Shown here piece by piece: positions 17,229 to 24,838 of a stretch of 24,838 bases of DNA (the stretch's first letter is position 1; every line of letters starts with the position of its first letter). The notes beneath the pieces were generated by a model. The model was not told where the DNA came from, ran no database searches, and saw only the letters and a program-made list of their open reading frames with translations. The DNA lies in the NCBI GenBank assembly GCA_045837725.1, contig JBEWZL010000071.1, positions 1-24,838 on the forward strand. The letters run 5' to 3'. The stretch is from Vermamoeba vermiformis. Lineage: Eukaryota; Tubulinea; Echinamoebida. The position numbers and the translations under genes are program-made.

Positions 17229-19831
17229 ATGAAAGTATCTCTATTATTAGTCGTTCTAATTGCCCTTCAAGTCTTTTTGGTCTGTGGCCAAGCGCCAGGT
17301 AAAAAAACCAAAAAATAATTGCTTCGGATTTCTAACCATTATTTAAGAATCTGTTAGTTTCATTGGCCTAAATAGCAATATTATTCACCAATACGATCAT
17401 TTGGGAGCATTTGTTCAATCGATAAACCCCTCTTGTCGAAGTAGTAAGATCCGATCTGCTATCCGATTATTGTTAACTAATCCGTATAAATAGCATATAA
17501 TTTTTCTTCCCTTGATGCTACTCTCGGAGGTGACGGCAAAATATGGTCGAGTTTAGGAACTCAGTTGAATTATTTCGATCCGGAAACATGTAAAACTTAA
17601 TTTTTACGTATTAATCAGATGAATGTGGTCAAATTAATGTCGGCACCTTCGGAGTTCGTAGTGCTGTTGCTAGCCCTTCAGGAAAGCACATCTACTTCAT
17701 TCTTCAAAACGGTAAGATCAAGATTTAACCGCAACGCGTTGCGGTTAAAAATCTAATGTTTATATATTTAGGAAACATTTATAGATACAATCTACGTCTC
17801 CGTACTACCGAACTAGCGTTGCAAAAGACAACCTACGGCTACTATTCCGTAGGTTTCTTCGGATCGTCCCTTGTAGCCTCCAGACCTCTCAATGTGACCG
17901 TAGAAGTATACAATATGGATGGTAAGTATTGATACACTCGTAGTAATAATATTACTACTAAAGCGATAAAAATTCTAATTTGTTGTCGCATCTGTTTTTT
18001 AACGAGGATTCTTTTATTTTAGAAAATGATAATATCATCCTGCCTGCAACATCCGTGGTTCAATTCAACAATAATTTCAGTCCTGCTATAAAGATCAAGA
18101 CATGTCCCGGTGGCCAGATCTGCTTCCAAATCAATTCTTACTCTATTTCTCGACAAAACGGCAATTTTTTGGCACAAATTATCAATTTTGTTTACCCGAA
18201 CCAGCAAACAGTATGTTATCTACACGTAAATATTACAAATGGCGCTAAATATTTGCCACACAGATCACCGATTACTGGACGGCGCCTTGGGGTCAAATGT
18301 ACATCGTAGGCAGCCTTCAAAGATTGTACACATATACTCCCCCTCTTGTTAATGTTCAAAACTACACCAGTGCAACATATTCGACCACGTTTGTAGCGTT
18401 AATGGGTAAGATCCGCTTGACAACTTTGACACGTGTCAACCGCAAATCACTGTGATCACAATAGAATTATAATAATATTCTCCTAATACAAGCTTTGCAA
18501 TTATTAATAGCCCGAATATTAGGTTGACACGTGAAAAAATTAGTGACACGTGTCAACGATAATTTTTCACAGCCAATTTTAGATATCTTATATCTTATAC
18601 GCTATTTTTAGATGCGCCTACTGTTTCTATTGCAAGCAACTGCCAAGCTTCAGTTCAATTCAGCTCGTACAACTGGACTTCAAAGTACACCGTGCAAGTT
18701 CAAAACCCCAACACTGGTCTCTTTGAAGACGATCACGTGCAAGCTACACCTAGTGCAGGCGCTCAAAACGTACAATTGACGTCAGTCTGTGATGGCTCGT
18801 CAATGAGGCAAGTTTCAGTTAACAATAGGGTCCATAATCTAATGATTGTTCTAGAGTCCGTTTAAGATTCGATGGAGTCGCGTCAACTGATCCGATCTTC
18901 TCAATGCCCAAAACAGTCAATTGCACTTGCCAAGCTCCCGTGCCAAACATCATTCCGATCCTCGAATGCATCGAACAAACAAGCAACGGTCTCGTGGTTC
19001 ACTTGGGCTACAACAACGCTGAATCATACGTAGCGCAGATTGCAGTAGGTCCTAATAACAGATTTAGCGATGTTGATGGCCGAAATCAACCGACTTTATT
19101 TGCCGTTGGTAGATCAAGTACGTAGATCCAGATCTGCAAATCAAAATTCATTTCCTCGAAATTCCGTCATTAATTAATCTTCTAACAACGAGTTTATAGG
19201 CTTCTATCCAGCTTCAGCCTTTTCTTTCGCTTACGAAGGAAATGCAACGTGGTTTTTGAGCACGTACGCACTCAACTTTGACACTTCTGACATGAGCTTG
19301 ATGTGCCCTCAGAACGTGTCATTCGTGCTCAGTTTTACGTCCAGCACCAATGTCACGGCAGATGATATTGAAACTATTCGCTTGAACTTTGCAGACCTGT
19401 TGAACATCACGTCAAACAGAGTCAACGTCGTCAATGTCACTTTGACACCTGTCACCAAGAAGAGAGCGACAAATTCTGTCCAGATTACATTCGAGATCAC
19501 TTTCAGTGAAAATTCTAATGAACTTAGTGCCGCTGAATCAGTCCGAACGATTGTAGCCCTGCTTGATCAATCACCGCAAACATTGAACCAGCTCGTCAAT
19601 GCTGGCAATAACAACAACAGCCGAACAGTGCAATCAGTGAGCACTGTGCCGAGTGGTACTGAACAACAAGGCCAGTCAACGGCACCTCAGTCAACGCCGT
19701 ACAGTGGTGCTACTCCTACCAGCTCCACGCCAGAATCAGTGCCTCACTCCGTCACTTCATCAAGTATGGTTTGTCTTCCCAACGTCGTATTTGCGTTGCA
19801 AATTGTTTTGTTGCTCTTATTGGCAATGTAA
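17229..19831 (+). CDS. Large GPI-type surface protein, nine exons
   Basis: Exons 17229-17298, 17494-17589, 17619-17711, 17772-17921, 18023-18210, 18264-18405, 18612-18807, 18855-19117 and 19200-19831; product 609 aa. Residues 1-20 are a signal peptide (MKVSLLLVVLIALQVFLVCG). The ectodomain is rich in beta-like segments, with aromatic repeats (YRYNLRLRTTELAL, ITDYWTAPWGQMYIVG), many sequons and a Cys-rich patch (VNCTCQAPVPN, ILECIEQ). Residues about 415-520 form an alternating strand/helix unit (MSLMCPQNVSFVLSF, NSVQITFEITFSE) like small SEA-type domains. A Ser/Thr/Gln stalk precedes a hydrophobic tail ending VLLLLLAM, a GPI-anchor signal. Intron 7 uses a GC donor and intron 2 is modelled at only 29 nt. 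The protein family is not recognised. Exon 8 has a diverged partial copy at the right end of the window. AATAAA is at 19834-19839. Confidence 0.8.
18406..18611 (+). repeat. Intron with CACGTG palindromes, related to an intron of the carrier gene
   Basis: Intron 6 of the GPI-type gene. It carries the 14-bp palindrome TTGACACGTGTCAA at 18426-18439, and a stem at 18523-18557 (GTTGACACGTG ... CACGTGTCAAC, 13-nt loop). The words AAGATCCGC (18408-18416), AACTTTGACACG (18422-18433) and a block like GTGAAAAAATTAGTGACACG followed by ATAATTTT recur in the same order in intron 2 of the carrier gene (20666-20735). This looks like a dispersed repeat, possibly a small non-autonomous element or a regulatory module; no clear ends or target-site duplication were found. 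Confidence 0.5.
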
Positions 19832-20085
19832 TGAATAAATATCTCGACGAAATCTCCCAAGTAAATTTGCAAATGAAGTAAACGCGTGGTTTCACCAAAA
19901 TCATTGGATCGAAAAAAGTATAACGTTCAATCAGTTATTCTCGTCATGTTTGTTAGTGTTTAGTATTAGAGCCATAGATTTAATGATCATTAATTGAAGA
20001 TACACAGGTGAGTTCATAAACAACACAAGAAAAGCGCAACGTGATCCTTTCGCAGTATTTTTACTATTTCATATTTAAAACAACA

Positions 20086-21547
20086 ATGACTGATAAGAAG
20101 AATCAAAAAGAAGGCGTTTCATCTTTCCTGATCGACTGCTTGTTGGGTGGCATTTCAGCTGCGGTCTCCAAATCTGCTGCAACCCCTATAGAAGTTTTTA
20201 AATTAAGACTTACTATTGCGGATAGTAAGGGTCTATTTAATGATCAGCATAAAGCAACGAATTGATAATTCTCATTTTTTTCTGCGGATCAGCTCAAATT
20301 ATTTTAAATTGCACGCCAATAAAATATTTGATGCAATGATGACGTATTATTATTCAATAATAATATGATTTTACAACAAGTTTATTAGTTTACCTAATCA
20401 ATTTTTATTATGATCGCCAGGGCCGTACAGGGGTTTAACTGACTGGTTCATAACAACGATCAAAGAAGAAGGCGTAGCATCAGTATGGAGAGGGAATTTA
20501 TCGATTGTAGCGCGTTATGCTCCATCGCAAGCGCTGTGCTTCGGGTTCAAAGATCTGCTCAAACGAAACATGTTCAATTACACTAAAGACAAAGACGGAC
20601 GACTGAAATGGTTTACTGGTACGTGATATATACTCAATCAATCGTGCTTGTTGATTAATTTCATTAAGATCCGCGAAAAACTTTGACACGCAGAAAAAAT
20701 ATCTGTGAAAAATTGGTGACACGTACAATAATTTTGCAATTTTTGCCTTAGACGTTTACCTACTTGATCTTATTAAAGAATTTTAATAGGAAACATCGCT
20801 GCTGGCGCTACCGCAGGCGTTGCAACGATATCGATCATGTACCCAATTGACTACGCGCGTACGCTGCTAGCCGTTGCTAAACAAGTTAAAACACCTCCAA
20901 AATACACCAATTTGCGCGACGTTTTCAAGAAAGAAGGTAAGCAAGCATTATTTCCGTTGAATTCAAATTTGATCGAAGCGTCACACTTGTTGAGGAGCAG
21001 CTCCTTAGATCGATAAATTTTGCGACGCTGATCAAAATTGTCACGAGCGAAAAGGACATATCGCGATAGGCATTTAGCGAGACTTTTTTTTCTTTCGCTC
21101 TACAAAACTTCCTCATCGTACATTAAACTTTATTTTGTATGCTAATGCTATCTTCATCATATTATAGGCCTTGCAAAGCTTTATTCCCGATTTGGCATCA
21201 GTTGTGCTGGCATTGCAGTGTATCGTGGCCTGTACTTCGGTCTATTCGACACATTCAAGCCAAAAGACTCGTTCGTTGGTTCATTTTTCCTAGCCTGGCC
21301 TGTTACTATAGTCGCTGGTATAGCCTCTCATCCTATTGATACTATACGGAGACGGATGATAATATCTGCGGAAAGCAAAAAATACAAGAGCTCGATCCAC
21401 GCGTTCACTGAAATAGTAAAACGAGAAGGAATTAAGTCGTTGTTTAAAGGCGCTGGAGCTAATGTCCTGCGAGCTGTAGCTGGTGCTGGTACTTTGGCCT
21501 GTTACGACAAGTTGCAACGAGTTTTCTATGGCAAGAACCAGATGTAG
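20086..21547 (+). CDS. Mitochondrial ADP/ATP-carrier-like protein (SLC25 family)
   Basis: Four exons: 20086-20224, 20421-20618, 20790-20936 and 21168-21547; introns 196, 171 and 231 nt, all phase 1; product 287 aa. Three carrier repeats are evident, each with its signature: TPIEVFK (about 33-39), YPIDYAR and [55 protein letters not shown] and [20 protein letters not shown] all match the ADP/ATP translocase pattern. The diagnostic RRRMMM is RRRMII here. The matrix loop after the first signature is about a dozen residues shorter than in ordinary translocases ([14 protein letters not shown]). It is therefore a divergent paralogue in the inner mitochondrial membrane that may exchange adenine nucleotides or a related substrate. 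The ATG at 20086 was chosen because the 15 codons open before it are hydrophobic noise. AATAAA is at 21653-21658. Confidence 0.85.
20666..20735 (+). repeat. Second copy of the intronic GACACG repeat
   Basis: Within intron 2 of the carrier gene: AAGATCCGC at 20666-20674, AACTTTGACACG at 20679-20690, and GTGAAAAATTGGTGACACGT at 20705-20724, then ATAATTTT. The order matches the intron at 18406-18611, but this copy is shorter and its palindromes are broken (GACACGCAG and GACACGTACA). Confidence 0.45.
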
Positions 21548-21910
21548 ATAGATTTGGATCGAGCTTGTAAAGGAATGAACTTAATGTAAATAACCGGTTT
21601 TTAACGAGTATCAGGATGGTAAATTGTATTTAATATTCAAGAAGCTTGATCAAATAAAATCGTTGGTGATCCGTGATATCTTAAGATTTGATTGATTCAG
21701 ATTTGATTTATCTCCGGAAAACCAGAGAGGCTGCGCAACAAATTTATTAATTGTTAATATTATATTTAAGCCACAGTTTCGATGAAATGTGAGAAATACA
21801 CAATTACAACCCTTCGTTCGCGTGGATTGAGGAAAATTTTCGTTTGTTTTCCAGTTAGCGACCACAAACGAGACTTCAGTGAAATCGTTGAACAAAATTT
21901 CTTTCTTCAT
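21548..21910. other. Intergenic region, possible 5' extension of the F-box gene
   Basis: About 360 bp between two plus-strand genes. The frame of the F-box gene's first exon is open back to an ATG at 21782, which would add 43 residues. Otherwise nothing is recognised. Confidence 0.4.
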
Positions 21911-23636
21911 ATGGATGAGGATTTACTCCAAATGGTACGTGAGCAAACAAGAATTCTACGCGGATTCCTTTTTTAATTATATTATTAGCCTTGTTAACCT
22001 GCCTAATATTTAGGAAAATTTGCCCATCGAAATATTATACGATATTGTATCGTTTTTGAAAGGAACAGATCGACGCAGTGTTCGGCAGTTAAATACTTTT
22101 TTCTACTCACTGCGCGCACGGTCGAGACTGGTAGTAAGACGATTGAAAAGTAATCAATTGGATGATTTTTGCAAAATTGTACAACTTATTGGAGGAGAGC
22201 TTAACGTGCAATTCAATAATTTGGTCCATCCGCAACTTCCGTTCGCTCAACTCATTAGCAAGCTTACAAGACTTACCAATATAGTCTCCTTGTCTTTTAA
22301 AGAGTGTAATTATCACGTCAATGGAGTTGCAGCGTGGAATGGCTTGTCGAACCTCATCTCGGTAACGAATCTCCAGATTAACAGCAGATATCCTGCCATT
22401 CAACAATTGGAAGCGCTCACGAGTATAAAAAAATTATCAATACGTGGCTATGACGTGGAAAATGAAGTCAACAATACCAACAGCTTTATTTCTTTGCCGA
22501 ATCTGGAAGATCTCGAAGTTTTGCGTGAAAACAATGTTACTTTTCGTTATAGTTCGATCAAAATAGACTTGAATAGCTTGGACAGGCCCTATTTAATAAC
22601 TAGATTATCCGTCAATGTTGACCAATGGGATTCTATGACACCTCAACAGAGTAAATTAACCGCGCTGAAGACTTTGCAAATATTTCCCTATTATCAAGCC
22701 AAATTACCTAATATGGAAGTCTCAGTGACTACTTTGGAATCGTTGGAATTCGAAACAGATTCTTTGACGACGTTAAAAAGATTGGTCGACAGCAACCCAA
22801 GATTGCGAAGAATAAAATGCCTAATTAAGGAGAAACCAAATCAAAAAGATGTACCAGATCAAATTTTTGCAAAGTCTGATCTTCAGAACTTCGAAGTTGT
22901 CGATATTACAGTCCCTTATGAGGATTACGTGGATCTTCTTCCGGATGGTGCCACAGCGATAGGAATTACGAGCAGAATTTACAAGAAAAACGCTGTTTCT
23001 GATTACAAACGGTTCACGAGACTCGGTTCATTGGAATTGTATCCATCGCACAACAATTACGACTTCCCAAGCACTTTGACAGCATTGTACGCTCAAGGAT
23101 CCAGCGCGGTCAGCTTACCGCTCACGCAATTGCCTAATTTGGAAACATGCCACGTGTTCGTGAATCTACAGAACTTTGCAGATTTGGTCAAACTTACAAA
23201 ATTGGAAAATCTTGCGATTAGCTTGCCTTCATACGGCACTGAAGAGCTTACAAAGTTGAACAGATTAACGAAGTTCATGTTATTGAACGAACCAACGGAA
23301 AGCTGGCAATATAACAAATTGGCGCAACTTACGGATCTTGAAGAGCTGTACGTTCATCGCATCAAATCCGACGACCAGATCCACACTTTATCAACGCTAA
23401 GGAACTTGACGAAATTATTCTGCGTAGAATTGGTGGCACCTGGCTTTGCTTTGACGTGTTTAACGAGTTTGCAAGTATTCGAAGCCTATTTGCCCGAAGA
23501 TCAGTTCAGAAACAAATCCATCGCGCTAACCAACTATGTGCTCGATAAGTTGCCATTCTGCGTTGCAAAAATTAATTATAGCAGTATGGAGTTAAGAGGA
23601 AATTCAATGCTGAAACCTTGGTCGGACGCGCAATAA
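21911..23636 (+). CDS. F-box / leucine-rich-repeat protein
   Basis: Two exons, 21911-21934 (MDEDLLQM) and 22014-23636, with a 79-nt intron in phase 0; product 548 aa. The F-box lies at about residues 9-45: ENLPIEILYDIVSFLKGTD, then RRSVRQLNTFFYSLRA. The rest is irregular leucine-rich repeats of about 22-26 residues (for example LTRLTNIVSLSFKECNY, LEALTSIKKLSIRGYD, LTKLENLAISLPSYG, LTDLEELYVHRI). Such proteins usually dock on SKP1 in SCF ubiquitin ligases and bind substrates through the repeats; no substrate is suggested here. The F-box start resembles the C-terminal LPIEIW motif of the LRR gene at 8733. The first exon may begin at 21782 instead. Its stop is followed at once by overlapping AATAAA words. 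A decayed paralogue lies just downstream. Confidence 0.82.
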
Positions 23637-23739
23637 ATAAATAATTTATTTATTTTTACTAAAGTTTCATTTACTTTAAAGCTTCGTGCACGTTCAATAA
23701 GTTGCAAGACTTGAAATACTCCAAAAATGCATTAGAGTC

Positions 23740-24530
23740 ATGGTAAGCAAAAGATCGGGAGACGTGATCGAGCTGCGGATTTAAATCTTCAATACTACTC
23801 TTATTAACTAAATACTCATAGGAAAAATTGCCAAATGAAATAATTTATGCAATTACAGCATTTCTATGTGGAGCAGATCGAGCCAATTTCAGACGAATTA
23901 ATATTTATTTTTATTCGCTAAATTTTCTCCGAAGCAATTTACCAGTACGAGTAAGACGAATTAAAGATAGTCAGCTAGACGAATTTAGCAAAATTCTTAC
24001 CAAAATTAAAGAACCAATCGCCATCCGGTTCCAGAATCTAGCACATCCGCTACCCGCATTGTCCAAACTAACTCGAAAACTCAAAAATATCACATCGATA
24101 TCACTTGAAGAATGCAATTACATCACAAAACGGGGTTCTGTATTCAATGGCCTGTCAAACTTAACGGCGCTGACAGATCTGCAGATCAGCAGCCGAGCAC
24201 CAATTAAATACGAAGCGTTGATCAATATACAAACTTTAGCTATATACGGATTTGATAACAAACATGATGAAGGCAAGGCTCTTCAATGCACCTTAAAAAA
24301 TTTGCAACCTGACGGATCTCGAGATTAAAAGAATTCCACCGATTCAACAAGATTTCTGCGCAAAAATACAGCAGAATTGAATTTAAATGAATTAATTAAC
24401 CCACATAAGATTACTAGACTAGCTATTGACGCCGACAAATGGAACTGCATCAAGGTTCGAGCCACACTTTTGACAGAATTGAAGTCTTTGCATATATTCG
24501 AGTCGGACTCGACGGAGTTGCCTCAAGCTC
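23740..24530 (+). pseudogene. Degenerate F-box / LRR paralogue, truncated and fused to another gene
   Basis: A second copy of the F-box gene. An ATG at 23740-23742 ends directly at a GTAAGC donor and would splice (intron 23743-23821) to exon 2 at 23822, giving MEKLPNEIIYAITAFLCGAD and, further on, RVRRIKDSQLDEFSKIL, KLKNITSISLEECNY and NGLSNLTALTDLQISS, all aligned with the intact neighbour. The frame meets a TAA at 24326. Homology goes on in a shifted frame (NLTDLEIK) and then returns to the first frame (LNLNELINPHKITRLAIDAD, LTELKSLHIF), so at least two frame changes have occurred. The match stops near 24530, less than half-way along the 548-residue neighbour, where sequence related to the GPI-type surface gene begins. 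Protein similarity to the neighbour is moderate, so the duplication is not recent. Confidence 0.7.
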
Positions 24531-24838
24531 TCTTGCATTTCCTCAAACTGTCAATTGCACGTGTCAAGCACCTGTTCCGAATGTCACCCCGATCCTTGAG
24601 TGCATCGAACAGACTGGCAATGGTCTCGTGGTTCACTTGGGCTACAATAATGCCGAGTCATATGTCGCTCAGTTGACAGTGGGTCCCAACAACCGATTCA
24701 GTGACGTTGATGACAGAAATCAACCCACGTCGTTCGCTGTTGGTCGTTCAAGTAAGCATTTGGAAAGTAATTGGTGGCAATATAACTGACCTCCAATTGC
24801 AGACTTCTACCCCGACTCAGCGTTCTCGTTCTCATATT
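24498..24838 (+). CDS. Partial copy of the large GPI-type surface protein gene (runs off the window)
   Basis: From about 24498 the sequence matches exon 8 of the gene at 17229-19831, then an intron at 24752-24802 (donor GTAAGC, acceptor TTGCAG, 51 nt, same position and phase), then the start of exon 9 (NFYPDSAFSFSY). Over the 71 residues from the conserved TVNCTCQ region to AVGRSS about eight differ, while third-codon positions differ far more often. That pattern means the copy was kept under protein-level selection for much of its history. Exons 1-7 are absent here: the copy begins at or near the exon 8 border, inside the decayed F-box paralogue. It may be a 5'-truncated pseudogene, or the 3' part of a chimeric gene. 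Confidence 0.7.

Noticed and set aside
21782-21910. 43-codon N-terminal extension of the F-box protein
   Set aside because: Open and in phase, so possible, but no counterpart is seen upstream of the paralogue at 23740; noted as an alternative start.
1-24838. Search by eye for LTRs, retroelement motifs, DNA transposase motifs, tRNA, rRNA and CRISPR repeats
   Set aside because: No reverse transcriptase, integrase or transposase motifs, long terminal repeats, tRNA cloverleaf boxes or regularly spaced repeats were seen.

Overview
This is a eukaryotic nuclear window. Nearly every gene is split by short GT-AG introns (mostly about 50-200 nt, donors of the GTAAGT/GTACGT/GTAAAA type, acceptors of the TTATAG/TTTTAG type). 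Exon models below were built by hand by matching splice signals, codon phase and protein sense. The gene mix is a Zn2Cys6 factor, a MYRF/MrfA-like membrane-tethered factor, a TOM1/TOM3-type seven-helix protein, F-box/LRR proteins, a saposin-like protein and many GPI-type surface proteins. This fits a free-living amoeboid protist, perhaps an amoebozoan. I cannot fix the species, and a basal fungal relative or a heterolobosean is not excluded.

Layout. (1) Positions 361-5293, minus strand: four tandem paralogues of a secreted, eight-cysteine, GPI-type surface protein. All have the same three-exon structure, the same intron phases (0 and 1) and the same 19-bp element about 100-125 bp upstream of the ATG. 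(2) 6032-7938, minus: a five-exon Zn2Cys6 transcription factor. (3) 8211-8531, minus: a small secreted saposin-like protein. About 200 bp away and divergent from it, 8733-10671, plus, encodes a zinc-ribbon/LRR protein with a C-terminal F-box-like motif. (4) 11374-13118, plus: an eight-exon TOM1/TOM3-like seven-helix membrane protein. (5) 13572-13921, plus: a tentative small split gene. (6) 14090-15387, minus: a MYRF/MrfA-like protein with a self-cleaving S74-type chaperone domain, coiled coil and C-terminal membrane anchor. (7) 15649-15807, minus: a 52-codon Cys/His-rich ORF; 16472-16890, plus: a small two-exon gene of unknown function. (8) 17229-19831, plus: a nine-exon, 609-residue GPI-type surface protein. 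(9) 20086-21547, plus: a mitochondrial ADP/ATP-carrier-like protein. (10) 21911-23636, plus: an F-box/LRR protein, followed by a degenerate paralogue (23740-about 24530) joined directly to a partial copy of the surface-protein gene of region 8, which runs off the window.

Functional theme. Much of the window is devoted to the cell surface and secretion (five GPI-type proteins plus a sixth partial one, and a saposin-like protein), together with regulators (two transcription factors, F-box/LRR proteins). Duplication and shuffling are visible in the four-gene array and in the chimeric right edge. I saw no transposon, retroelement, tRNA, rRNA or CRISPR array.
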